Shown: one piece after another, positions 10,463 through 18,792 of the stretch
Layout: the number at the start of each line of letters is the position of its first letter
Numbering within the stretch: position 1 is the first letter of the stretch
Source: Psychrobacter coccoides
GTDB lineage: Bacteria; Pseudomonadota; Gammaproteobacteria; Pseudomonadales; Moraxellaceae
Length of the DNA stretch: 64,000 bases
Assembly (NCBI RefSeq): GCF_017498085.1
Contig: NZ_JAGBKM010000001.1
Coordinates: 114,971-178,970 of the forward strand
Direction: 5' to 3'
Made by a program: the position numbers and the translations under genes
The notes under the pieces: model-generated
Databases searched by the model: none
Told to the model about the DNA's origin: nothing
The model's input: the letters and a program-made list of their open reading frames with translations, nothing else

Positions 10463-10489
10463 AAAGGCAGCCACTTAGCTGCCTTTTTT
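10463..10489 (+). terminator. intrinsic terminator between the two BCCT genes
   Basis: AAAGGCAGC pairs with GCTGCCTTT across a six-base loop, followed by a T-run. It implies separate transcription of the two paralogues. Confidence 0.85.
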
Positions 10490-10692
10490 GTGACAGAGAC
10501 TCCCTTTTTGTTATTATCTAGAAGCGCTATGGTAAATGCCATTTTAAACAGCGGTCTGTTAGATTTATAGATGACAAGATTGTCGACAAGTGTTATTTAT
10601 GCATACTAAAGACACGTAAATACTTTGAAAAAACAAATGCTATATAAGAGTATGATATACCTATTCAAATTTATGACTTTTGAGAACCTTTT

Positions 10693-12735
10693 ATGAGTAA
10701 GCTATCTCGTTCGACTATTTTGATGCCGGTATTTATACCGACTGCTGTGGTCATGGTATTGTTGGTGATTGGGGCTTCAGCCAACCCACAGCTGGCAAGT
10801 GGTTTATTTGCACAGGTGCTGGGCTTTACTACCGAGACTTTTGGTTGGTTTTATATGCTGGCCACGGCGCTGTTTTTGATGTTTATTGTGATTCTGGCGT
10901 TTTCGCCCTATGGCGGTATTAAGCTAGGTCCTGATCATGGTACGGCGCAATATAATTTTATTGAATGGATCTCTATGCTGTTTTCGGCAGGCTACGGTAT
11001 CGCTTTGTTGTTTTATGGCGTTGCTGAACCTGTGATTCATTTTGCCACGCCGCCGTTGTCAGAGCCGCAAACCATTGCTGCAGCCAAAGAAGCGATGCAA
11101 ATTGCTTATTTTCATTGGGGGTTTCATATTTGGGCCATTAACGGGGTAGTGGCACTCACCTTGGCTTATTTTGCTTTTCGCCACGGTTTGCCGTTGTCAA
11201 TGCGCTCGACACTGTACCCCATAATCGGCGAAAAAATCCATGGCCCTGTCGGTCATGCAGTGGATGTGTTTGCTATTTTAGGCACTTTGTTTGGTCTGGC
11301 AACCAGTTTGGGCATCTCCGTCTCGCAAATTAACACCGGCTTGAACTACTTGCTGCCGAGTATTCCAGTCAACACCACCGTACAGGTCATTGCGATCACT
11401 GTCATTACAGGCTTGGCACTGATATCAGTGTTGGCGGGTATGGATAAGGGCGTCAAACGCCTGTCTATTTTAAATATGACACTCGCAACCTCCCTGATGT
11501 TGTTTGTATTTATCGTCGGTCCTTCGGTGTTTATTTTAAATGCCTTTATGGAAAACACAGGCAGCTATCTGGGCAATATCGTCGAGCGTACTTTTAGCTT
11601 GCAGGCCTATCAGCAGGGTGACTGGATCACCAGTTGGACGTTGTTTATCTTTGCATGGACCATTTCTTGGTCACCGTTTGTCGGTATTTTTATTGCGAAG
11701 ATTAGCCGTGGGCGTACCATCCGTGAGTTTATCGCCGGTGTGATGCTGGTGCCAACAATCTTTACTTTTTTTTGGTTTGCCGTGTTTGGTGATACAGCGC
11801 TAAACATGATTATGGTACAAGGCTATGAGTCCCTCATCAGTGAGGTACAGAACAACCAAGCCATCGCTTTATTTAAGCTGCTTGAAAACCTACCATTTAC
11901 TCAGGTGGTATCTGCTTTAGCCGTCGTCCTTATTATTACCTTTTTTATCACTTCTTCTGACTCTGGATCGTTGGTGATTGACTCGTTAGCTGCAGGGGGG
12001 CGTAGTGACACGCCAGCATGGCAGCGTACGTTTTGGGTGGTGATATTGGGTGTTGTCGCCTCGGTGCTGCTGCTGGCAGGTGGGCTACAAGCTCTGCAAA
12101 CAGCAGCCATCGTCAGTGCCTTACCATTTACCATGATCATCTTGATTGCGATGTTTGGTATGTGGCGAGCGCTGCGTATCGAAGGCCACCGTGATGAAAG
12201 TTTGGCAAATGAAAACCGTTTGCCACCGCATCTGCTAAAGCTTGAATCATGGCGCAATCGAATTGATTACATCACTGAACAACCCAGCCGTGAAGATGTT
12301 TTGGATTATATCAAAGGGACGGTCATGTCATCGATGAGGGAAGTGGCTGAGAAGTTTCAGGAAACGGGTTGGCATCCTGAAGTCAATTATGATGACATCA
12401 ATAGCCGGGCGGTATTGGAATTACAGCGTGGTAATGATGTAGAGTTTTGGTATGAAGTGCGATTGACGCACCAAGACACACCTGAATATTACAAGGACGG
12501 TGGCAGCAGTGAAATATCGCAAGATCACTATTACCGTGCTAAGGTTTACTTACGCCGTGGTGGTCAGACTTATGATTTGTACGGTTATCAGTCAGAGTCG
12601 GTGATTAACGATATCATCGATCAGTTTGAAAAGTACCTGTACTTCTTAGACGAGTCGCCGAACAGTCTGCCATGGCGCATGCAAGAGCATGACGATGATA
12701 TTACACTTGAGCAAGGCAGTGTGTTTGATAAATAG
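10693..12735 (+). CDS. BCCT-family betaine/choline/carnitine transporter (copy 2)
   Basis: A 680-residue paralogue of the upstream gene, colinear over its whole length including the C-terminal domain; both end in LEQGSVFDK. The same motifs are present: GWFYML, LFSAGYGIALLFYGVAEP, YFHWGFHIW, FAWTISWSPFVG with ISRGRTIREF, and SDSGSLVIDSL. The two copies differ mainly at the very N-terminus, between membrane segments and in the C-terminal domain, which suggests an old duplication with possible substrate or regulatory divergence. It has a weak GAG ribosome site and its own ~200-base upstream region. The role is probably osmolyte uptake; no betaine synthesis genes or betI lie nearby. Confidence 0.9.
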   Translation: MSKLSRSTILMPVFIPTAVVMVLLVIGASANPQLASGLFAQVLGFTTETFGWFYMLATALFLMFIVILAFSPYGGIKLGPDHGTAQYNFIEWISMLFSAGYGIALLFYGVAEPVIHFATPPLSEPQTIAAAKEAMQIAYFHWGFHIWAINGVVALTLAYFAFRHGLPLSMRSTLYPIIGEKIHGPVGHAVDVFAILGTLFGLATSLGISVSQINTGLNYLLPSIPVNTTVQVIAITVITGLALISVLAGMDKGVKRLSILNMTLATSLMLFVFIVGPSVFILNAFMENTGSYLGNIVERTFSLQAYQQGDWITSWTLFIFAWTISWSPFVGIFIAKISRGRTIREFIAGVMLVPTIFTFFWFAVFGDTALNMIMVQGYESLISEVQNNQAIALFKLLENLPFTQVVSALAVVLIITFFITSSDSGSLVIDSLAAGGRSDTPAWQRTFWVVILGVVASVLLLAGGLQALQTAAIVSALPFTMIILIAMFGMWRALRIEGHRDESLANENRLPPHLLKLESWRNRIDYITEQPSREDVLDYIKGTVMSSMREVAEKFQETGWHPEVNYDDINSRAVLELQRGNDVEFWYEVRLTHQDTPEYYKDGGSSEISQDHYYRAKVYLRRGGQTYDLYGYQSESVINDIIDQFEKYLYFLDESPNSLPWRMQEHDDDITLEQGSVFDK

Positions 12736-12836
12736 TGCCTTCGATAAACCGTTGATTTGGTTGTTTAAATGTCGTGCTTAGCAATGCAAGTTATTTATCT
12801 GAATGGCTTGCATTAAAGCCAAGAACCCTTAGAATA

Positions 12837-12880
12837 ACGGCTTGTTTCCATTGACTTATATTCAATAACAAGCAAGCCGT
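12837..12880 (+). other. inverted repeat between BCCT copy 2 and dusB
   Basis: ACGGCTTG at 12837 pairs with CAAGCCGT ending at 12880. Alternatively GCTTGTT pairs with AACAAGC inside the same interval, and the two pairings exclude each other. It is followed by TCTCTTT, so it may be a weak terminator of the BCCT gene. It ends only six bases before the presumed dusB ATG. Confidence 0.5.
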
Positions 12881-12886
12881 CTCTTT

Positions 12887-13924
12887 ATGCTCATACATGA
12901 CTCAGTCCTTTCTCACCCTGTCGCACCAGCTGCTAATGATCATCCGCTATTGCAGCCTTTAAAAATCGGCGGCTTGACGATCGAAAACCGCCTGATGGTG
13001 GCACCCATGGCAGGAGTGACCGACAATCCTTTTCGCAGATTGTGCAAATCTTTTGGTGCAGGGCATGCTGTCAGTGAGATGATGATCGCTGATACAGCGC
13101 TTTATGCCAGCAAAAAGTCCTTATATCGAGCCAACTTCGATGGTGAAATCGCACCGATATCGGCCCAAATAGCGGGGGCAGAGCCAGATAAGCTAGCAGA
13201 AGCGGCCCGTTATCAGATCGACAATGGCGCCCAGATTATCGATATTAATATGGGTTGCCCTGCCAAGAAGGTTTGCCGTAAGTTGGCAGGCTCGGCACTA
13301 CTACAAGATGAAGATTTGGTTGCTCGTTTGCTCGATGCGGCGGTAAATGCCGTCGATGCGCCAGTGACGCTAAAGACACGGCTGGGGTTTGCCAATGGCC
13401 GCGAAAATATCCTGCGTGTGGCAAAGCGGGCTGAGCAAGCCGGTATTGCAGCACTTGCCATTCATGGGCGTACTCGTGAAGATATGTATACCGGTGAGGC
13501 TCGTTACGAGCTGATACGTGAGGTCAAAGACAGTATCAGCATTCCTGTCATCGCTAATGGCGATATCGACAGTGCCCAAAAAGCTCAGCAAGTCTACGAC
13601 CTGACTGGTTGTGACGCAGTGATGATCGGTCGTGCAGCTCAAGGACAGCCGTGGCTGTTTCGTGATATCGAGCATTACTTGCGCACCGGTGAGCGCTTAG
13701 CGGCGCCAAGCGTAGGTGAGATCAAGCAGATAGTGCTGGCGCACTTACAAGAGTTATATGGCTTCTATGGTGAGTACTCTGGCTGTCGTATCGCTCGCAA
13801 GCACATCGCTTGGTATACCACCGGCATTCCAAACTCCAACGCTTTTCGCCAAGCGATGTATCAAGAGGAGAGTACTGCTGGACAGTTTAAAGTGGTTGAA
13901 GCGTTTTTACAGGCGCAAGAATAG
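12887..13924 (+). CDS. dusB: tRNA-dihydrouridine synthase B
   Basis: A 345-residue FMN enzyme reducing uridine to dihydrouridine in tRNA. The match to E. coli DusB is direct: APMAGVTDNPFRRLC, VSEMM, IDINMGCPAKKV with the catalytic Cys, KLAGSALLQ, THE-like AIHGRTR, VIANGDI, MIGRAAQGQPW and RIARKHIAWY. The N-terminus is ~25 residues longer than in E. coli (conserved region begins at LKIGGLTIENR). There is no clear ribosome site before the ATG at 12887, so a later start is possible. Unlike many gammaproteobacteria, fis does not follow; the next gene is convergent. Confidence 0.95.
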   Translation: MLIHDSVLSHPVAPAANDHPLLQPLKIGGLTIENRLMVAPMAGVTDNPFRRLCKSFGAGHAVSEMMIADTALYASKKSLYRANFDGEIAPISAQIAGAEPDKLAEAARYQIDNGAQIIDINMGCPAKKVCRKLAGSALLQDEDLVARLLDAAVNAVDAPVTLKTRLGFANGRENILRVAKRAEQAGIAALAIHGRTREDMYTGEARYELIREVKDSISIPVIANGDIDSAQKAQQVYDLTGCDAVMIGRAAQGQPWLFRDIEHYLRTGERLAAPSVGEIKQIVLAHLQELYGFYGEYSGCRIARKHIAWYTTGIPNSNAFRQAMYQEESTAGQFKVVEAFLQAQE

Positions 13925-13930
13925 GGCAGA

Positions 13931-13949
13931 CGCTTAAAGCGATTTTTTA
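13931..13949 (+). terminator. weak terminator after dusB
   Basis: A short CGCT/AGCG stem is followed by ATTTTTTAA in the 38-base gap between convergent dusB and the DUF1622 gene. The stem is only four base pairs. Confidence 0.4.
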
Positions 13950-13962
13950 ATAAAGAGTCGTC

Positions 13963-14352
13963 CTAATCAATATCTTCAGCTGTTTTTTTAGGCAAGTTTT
14001 TCCTCTCTGGCTTCTCTTTTTGCCACGGAAAACGGCCTTCTAGCTCGACTTGTAATGACAGGCTCAAAAAGGTACGAATAAGAACGATAAAACCCAGTAT
14101 CAGTACCCCACGTAGAGTAGGCTTGGTCACTACCGTCGCCATGATGTCAGCAGCAATCAGCACTTCAAGTCCCAATAATATGGCTTTACCAACCGTTTGT
14201 CTGATTTCGATATAAGTGTCTTGATTAAAGCCGCCAGTGATACGAATCGCCCTAAAAAAAGCATAAAACAATCCAAAAAACATAATCAACACGCCGATAA
14301 ACTCGACAACTTTGGCAATTAAATCAATGTAATGCGCTAAAAGTTCTATCAA
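13963..14352 (-). CDS. DUF1622-family membrane protein
   Basis: A 129-residue membrane protein. Three hydrophobic segments are visible: one from VVEFIGVLIMFFGLFYAFF, one from AILLGLEVLIAADIMATVV, and one from GVLILGFIVLIRTFLSL. It ends in a basic cytoplasmic tail. The LEVLIAADI and VLIRTFLSLSLQVE stretches are typical of DUF1622, whose function is unknown. The start is taken as TTG at 14352 because AGGAGAGG lies just upstream; the longer frame from a TTG at 14394 would put that strong ribosome site inside the coding sequence. The gene diverges from the acyl-CoA reductase gene. Confidence 0.75.
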   Translation of the reverse strand: MIELLAHYIDLIAKVVEFIGVLIMFFGLFYAFFRAIRITGGFNQDTYIEIRQTVGKAILLGLEVLIAADIMATVVTKPTLRGVLILGFIVLIRTFLSLSLQVELEGRFPWQKEKPERKNLPKKTAEDID

Positions 14353-14586
14353 CAAACCTCTCCTATATGGCAAATAAACTCGAGTAGTCAACAAAAAACA
14401 GTAGACTTGACAGGCTTATTGTCTTAACCAATAATCATTCTTTTACAAAAAATATACGTTAACATGATTAACTCAAGACAATGTAATTTTGTTATGCTAC
14501 AAAAACAGCATTGAGATACGTATCGATATCGATGCTTACTGCTAGTGGCAATATCATCAACAGTATAAATATTACAAGGACGTTTT

Positions 14587-15474
14587 ATGGCCAAGCTTTC
14601 AAAAAAATCTATCAAAAGAAAGGTTAAAGGTAAAAACATCATTATTACTGGTGCTTCGAGTGGTATCGGTGAACGTACGGCATTCTTGCTTAGTGAATGC
14701 GGTGCACATGTCATCTTGTTGGCCCGTACAGAAGAGAAGCTAAAAAGGGTACAAGAAGCGATTGAGACACTGGGCGGACAGGCCAGTTATTATGTTTGTG
14801 ATTTGACCAATATGGATGATATCGAAAACACAACCACGCAAGTTTTAGCAGATTTCGGTCATGTTGATGTATTGGTAAATAATGCTGGTCGCTCGATTCG
14901 CCGCTCAGTGCACGAGTCCTTTGACCGTTTTCATGACTTTGAGCGTACCATGGATATCAACTACTTCGGTGCCGTCAAAACCATTCTGGGGTTTTTGCCA
15001 GTGATGATAGGGCGCAAATCTGGTCAGATCGTCAATATCTCTTCGATTGGTGTACTGGCAAACAGTCCACGGTTTTCAGCTTATGTGGCCTCAAAAGCGG
15101 CGCTAGATGCGTTCAGCCGTTGTTTGGCAGCAGAGGTAAAGGGGCATAACATCACGGTGACCAATATCTTTATGCCGCTGGTACGCACGCCAATGATTGC
15201 ACCAACTAAGCTATATCGTTATATGCCGGCGCTGATGCCTGATGAGGCAGCCATGATGGTGGCAGAAGCCATCGTCAAAAAGCCAAACAGTATTGCCAGC
15301 ACCATGGGCAAGTTTGCTTCGGCGACGTATTCATTAGCACCAGCGATCAATGTGGGTATTCAGTCTATTGGCTATCGTTTGTTTCCAAACACCAGTGCAG
15401 CGCAAACCGCTGATTATAAACCCAGCATTGCTCAGCGTGCCTTTGCCAAGATTTTGCCTGGTGAGCATCACTAG
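14587..15474 (+). CDS. acr1: fatty acyl-CoA reductase, Acr1 type (SDR family)
   Basis: A 295-residue SDR protein with TGASSGIG, NNAG, Ser in NISSIGVLANS and the YVASK catalytic motif. It matches the remembered Acinetobacter Acr1 sequence in length and in long stretches, for example RRSVHESFDRFHDFERTM, RFSAYVASKAALDAFSRC, MPLVRTPMIAPTK and the C-terminal LPGEH. Acr1 reduces long-chain acyl-CoA to fatty aldehyde, the first step toward fatty alcohols and storage wax esters. The partner wax ester synthase is not in the window. AAGGA lies seven bases before the ATG, and a strong terminator follows. A broader SDR activity is possible, but the similarity to Acr1 is unusually specific. Confidence 0.85.
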   Translation: MAKLSKKSIKRKVKGKNIIITGASSGIGERTAFLLSECGAHVILLARTEEKLKRVQEAIETLGGQASYYVCDLTNMDDIENTTTQVLADFGHVDVLVNNAGRSIRRSVHESFDRFHDFERTMDINYFGAVKTILGFLPVMIGRKSGQIVNISSIGVLANSPRFSAYVASKAALDAFSRCLAAEVKGHNITVTNIFMPLVRTPMIAPTKLYRYMPALMPDEAAMMVAEAIVKKPNSIASTMGKFASATYSLAPAINVGIQSIGYRLFPNTSAAQTADYKPSIAQRAFAKILPGEHH

Positions 15475-15502
15475 AATAGAATTGCTAACATCTGACATAA
15501 AG

Positions 15503-15526
15503 AAGGATACCTCGGTATCCTTTTTT
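15503..15526. terminator. terminator shared by acr1 and the metal ATPase gene
   Basis: AAGGATACC, a two-base centre, GGTATCCTT and a T-run. It lies between two convergent genes and slightly overlaps the end of the minus-strand gene. Confidence 0.85.
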
Positions 15527-17684
15527 ATTCGTAAGCAGCCCCTTTAAAACGTAGTAAACGCAAGGCATTGAGGGTAACTAATACCGTTGCACCAGCATCT
15601 GCCATGACGGCAATCCATAGTCCAGTAACCCCCAGTATAGTTGTGATTAAAAAAAGCCCTTTTAGACCTAAAGCAAAAACAACGTTTTGCTTGATGTTGC
15701 TCATGGTAGTGCGTGATAGCGCAATGAGATGTGCCGTATCAGTAACACGGCTTTTTAATAAGGCGATATCCGCCGTTTCCATGGCCACATCAGTGCCGCC
15801 ACCCATCGCAATGCCGACATCGGCAGTTGCTAGAGCTGGAGCATCGTTAATACCATCACCGACCATGGCTATTTTGTGCTCGTTTTTCATGTCGTTTAGC
15901 AGGCGCAGTTTATCTTCTGGCAACAGCTCAGCCTGCCAGTCTATATCCAAATCCCTAGCCAGCGCTTGTGCAGTCAGGCGGTTGTCACCTGTCAGCATGA
16001 CAGAGCGTACGCCCATCGCTTTCAGCTGTGCAACGCCTGCCTGGGCATCCTCTCGTAGCTCGTCTCGTAATGCGATTAGTCCCAGTGCCATGCGACTTTG
16101 CTCATCAAATAAAATTGACACTGTTTTCCCTTCGTTTTGTAGCGTCTCAATATGCCGCTGTTGTTTGGGAGAAATAACAGCGTGCTCGGCAGCATAAATA
16201 GGAGAGCCGATAGCAAGCTTACGCTCAGCGACAGTAGCATGCACGGCTTTACCAGCAGTAGCCGAGGCGTTGGTAGCGGCTGGCACGACGACACTCGCCG
16301 CTTCAGCATGGTCCACGATAGCTTTAGCCAGCGGATGACTAGAGCCTGACTCTACACTGGCAAATAGCGCCAGTATGTCGTTTTGGTCTTGAGCGTGAAC
16401 ACTTGAGGATTCTGGCGTAAAGGCAATAACGTCGGTCACCCGTGGTTTGCCCTCAGTCAATGTGCCTGTCTTGTCAAAAGCCACGGTATTGACTTGTCCA
16501 ATGGTTTCTAAGGCGCTACCGCCTTTAATCAGCAATCCACGGCGGGCACCTGCTGCCAGACCCGATGCGATGGCGGCCGGTGTTGATAATACGAGCGCAC
16601 AAGGGCAAGCAATCAGTAACAGCGCCAGACCACGATACAGCCACGTCGCCCATTCGCCGCCCATGAGCAGTGGCGGAACGACAATGATGAGTGCGGCAAT
16701 GGCCATTACTGCTGGCGTATAGTAGCGACTGAACCTCTCAATAAAACGAGCAGTGGGCGCTTTAGAGGCTTGCGCTTGTTCTACCAGCTCAATAATGCGT
16801 GCAATGGTATTGTCAGCGGCGGTCTTCTGCACTCGGACCTGTAGCACCCCATCAATGTTGATCGACCCTGCAAACACCGCATCATCGATTGTTTTTGCCA
16901 CCGGTACCGACTCGCCGGTGATAGGCGAATCATCAAGACTCGATGTGCCGTTTATGATAACCCCGTCGGCTGGAACGCTATCGCCAGGGCGCACAAGCAC
17001 CACATCATCTACTTGTAGCGAAGATGCTGCGACGTGTTGCTGCTTGCCCTGAGCGTCCAGTAAAATGGCGGTTTTTGGCACCAAGGAAACCAAAGCCTTG
17101 ATACCTGCACGCGCACGATCCGCCGCCACACTTTCAAACAGCTCACCGACGGAGAATAAAAACACCACGGCGGCAGCCTCGCCAGACTCTCCTATGAACA
17201 ATGCACCAATGGCCGCAACAGACATCAGCATTTCAATAGAAAATGGTGTGCCTGTTGCTGCCAGTAGCAAGGCCTTACGGGCAAACGGTAGCACGCCGAT
17301 AACCACAGCAACTATAAAAGCCCATGCGCCATATTCAGGAAAAACCAACGATAGCCCATAGGCGGCACTCATTAAGATACCAATGCCAATGACCTGTTTG
17401 CCCTTTATGGTTTGCCACCACTGCTGCTCGTCTATAGCGGCTTGACTGCCATTTAGTCCCGCCTCATTTTGTTCACCCGTTAAAGCGGACACCCCAAACC
17501 CTAGGCGCTTAATGGTTTTTTCGATATCTTCAACGTCAGTATTCACATCAGGCGCTAGAGTTAGCTCTAGTTTCTGGGTGGCAAAGTTTAGCTCAATCTC
17601 AGAGACCCCAGGCAGACGTCTAAGCGCCCGCTCAATTTTGTCCACACAACTGGCACAATCCATACCTTCGATACGATATTGCAT
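15525..17684 (-). CDS. heavy-metal P1B-type ATPase (Zn/Cd/Pb exporter, ZntA/CadA-like)
   Basis: A 719-residue inner-membrane pump. The N-terminal metal-binding domain has GMDCASC (Cys 10 and 13). Then come membrane segments, the TGES actuator motif, the CPC ion-binding motif (about residue 360), DKTGTLTEG with the phosphorylated Asp (about 403), an SSHPLA nucleotide-domain motif and GDGINDAP (about 608). CPC with one CxxC domain and a divergent CadR-like regulator points to Zn2+/Cd2+/Pb2+ export rather than Cu+. It is divergently transcribed from the MerR-family gene, and a legible MerR-type operator-promoter drives it. Antisense frames of up to 209 codons across it are shadows. Confidence 0.93.
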   Translation of the reverse strand: MQYRIEGMDCASCVDKIERALRRLPGVSEIELNFATQKLELTLAPDVNTDVEDIEKTIKRLGFGVSALTGEQNEAGLNGSQAAIDEQQWWQTIKGKQVIGIGILMSAAYGLSLVFPEYGAWAFIVAVVIGVLPFARKALLLAATGTPFSIEMLMSVAAIGALFIGESGEAAAVVFLFSVGELFESVAADRARAGIKALVSLVPKTAILLDAQGKQQHVAASSLQVDDVVLVRPGDSVPADGVIINGTSSLDDSPITGESVPVAKTIDDAVFAGSINIDGVLQVRVQKTAADNTIARIIELVEQAQASKAPTARFIERFSRYYTPAVMAIAALIIVVPPLLMGGEWATWLYRGLALLLIACPCALVLSTPAAIASGLAAGARRGLLIKGGSALETIGQVNTVAFDKTGTLTEGKPRVTDVIAFTPESSSVHAQDQNDILALFASVESGSSHPLAKAIVDHAEAASVVVPAATNASATAGKAVHATVAERKLAIGSPIYAAEHAVISPKQQRHIETLQNEGKTVSILFDEQSRMALGLIALRDELREDAQAGVAQLKAMGVRSVMLTGDNRLTAQALARDLDIDWQAELLPEDKLRLLNDMKNEHKIAMVGDGINDAPALATADVGIAMGGGTDVAMETADIALLKSRVTDTAHLIALSRTTMSNIKQNVVFALGLKGLFLITTILGVTGLWIAVMADAGATVLVTLNALRLLRFKGAAYE

Positions 17685-17739
17685 CGTTATTTATCCTTTG
17701 ATTATTTATGCTCTTACTACTTATGCTCTTATTAGGGAT

Positions 17740-17770
17740 AGTATGAACCCTATAGTGGCTTTAGGGTCAA
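17740..17770 (-). promoter_or_regulatory. MerR-family (CadR/PbrR-type) operator-promoter of the metal ATPase gene
   Basis: Read on the minus strand, a -35 box TTGACC (17770-17765) and a -10-like CATACT (17745-17740) are separated by 19 bases, the long spacer of MerR-activated promoters. An imperfect 21-base dyad fills the spacer at 17747-17767, with half-sites ACCCTA and TAGGGT. It closely resembles the operator remembered for Pseudomonas cadR. The metal-bound regulator would twist this promoter to activate the pump gene. A direct repeat of TTATGCTCTTA (17706-17716 and 17721-17731) lies in the leader. Confidence 0.8.
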
Positions 17771-17909
17771 GAGTGTTGACAAAAAACAATTGGATTTTTT
17801 GTTTTCTAACCTTATAGTTACTTTATTGTTTAATCCACTTCCAATAGTTTAAAGCTATCGGTGTCGGCTGTGGCTTTAGCCCAGTCTTTTGCTGTCTAAG
17901 GAGATAAAA

Positions 17910-18320
17910 ATGCTTATCAAAATTGGTGAGCTTGCCACCCTTACAGGGGCGACGGTTGAGACCATTCGCTATTATGAAAAGGAGCAATTATTACCCAAGC
18001 CATCTCGGAGCGCTGCCAACTATCGTTTATATCATGAGGCGCACATTGAACGTCTGCAATTTATCTTGCATTGTCGTACGCTTGATATGACTTTAGATGA
18101 GATACGAGTGCTGCTTCAATATAGAGACAAGCCTGATGAGAACTGCGGTGAGGTCAATGTGCTATTGGATGAGCATATTAAGGCAGTTGAGAGGCGTATG
18201 AAAGAGTTAGCGCAACTCAAGCAGCATCTGCTGGTGTTGCGACAAAAATGTACCAATGAAGCGCCAGCTGAGTCGTGCGGAATACTCAATGCACTTGCCG
18301 ACCACTCTTGTCACGATTAG
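17910..18320 (+). CDS. cadR: Cd(II)/Pb(II)-responsive MerR-family regulator (CadR/PbrR-like)
   Basis: A 136-residue regulator. The ATG at 17910 is chosen because AAGGAG lies eight bases upstream; an in-frame TTG at 17889 would include that site in the coding region. The N-terminal winged helix-turn-helix reads IGELATLTGATVETIRYYE, followed by a long dimerisation helix. Cysteines at about residues 79, 114 and 123 (ENCGEVN, QKCTNE and AESCG) match the three metal ligands of CadR/PbrR proteins, and a further HSCHD ends the protein. It is divergent from the P-type ATPase gene it presumably controls through the dyad at 17747-17767. ZntR-like zinc sensing is the alternative. Confidence 0.88.
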   Translation: MLIKIGELATLTGATVETIRYYEKEQLLPKPSRSAANYRLYHEAHIERLQFILHCRTLDMTLDEIRVLLQYRDKPDENCGEVNVLLDEHIKAVERRMKELAQLKQHLLVLRQKCTNEAPAESCGILNALADHSCHD

Positions 18321-18444
18321 GGCGATGTATTCGGTGCGCTATATAGGCAGCAAACAGTTGCCCGCTTATCTATGCTTGTAGATAATTTAAAATACAGTCA
18401 ATAACATTCGGCAGTCGTTATGAGGTTAAATGTGATGATTGTGC

Positions 18445-18666
18445 TTAAAATAAATACTCTAATAGAAAGGAGCGACGAAAATTACTGTTAAATAACCCAA
18501 ATAGGAATATAAAGGTTGAGAATAGCCACATAATTGAAAAATAAAGCTTGTTTTGGTCTGGCGTCCAACCCCAAGAGCCCAGTCTCTCTGCCATACTAGA
18601 ATTAGAGAATATAAGCCACCTGAAGAATAAACAAATAAGAATATAAAGAGTAATCCATATAAGCAT
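18445..18666 (-). CDS. small hypothetical membrane protein
   Basis: A 73-residue protein with two hydrophobic stretches (about residues 2-20 and 42-60) separated by a polar WGWTPDQNK loop. TAGGTAG lies a few bases before the ATG, which supports translation. No family was recognised. The codon pattern is plausible but the gene is short and isolated, so it could be spurious. Confidence 0.45.
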   Translation of the reverse strand: MLIWITLYILICLFFRWLIFSNSSMAERLGSWGWTPDQNKLYFSIMWLFSTFIFLFGLFNSNFRRSFLLEYLF

Positions 18667-18792
18667 TGTACTACCTAATTTTTTGTATATATTCTGCAGT
18701 TATAAAGAGCAGAACGGCCAGATTTCTATTAGTCCTTGAGGTGTGCTCGCTCGAAGCTGCGAATTTTTAAAAAAGGCTTGGCTTTATGAAGA

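Noticed and set aside
15568..16197. 209-codon plus-strand frame opposite the metal ATPase gene
   Set aside because: It lies entirely antisense to a clear P-type ATPase with all motifs; composition is Ser/Ala-rich as expected for a coding shadow.
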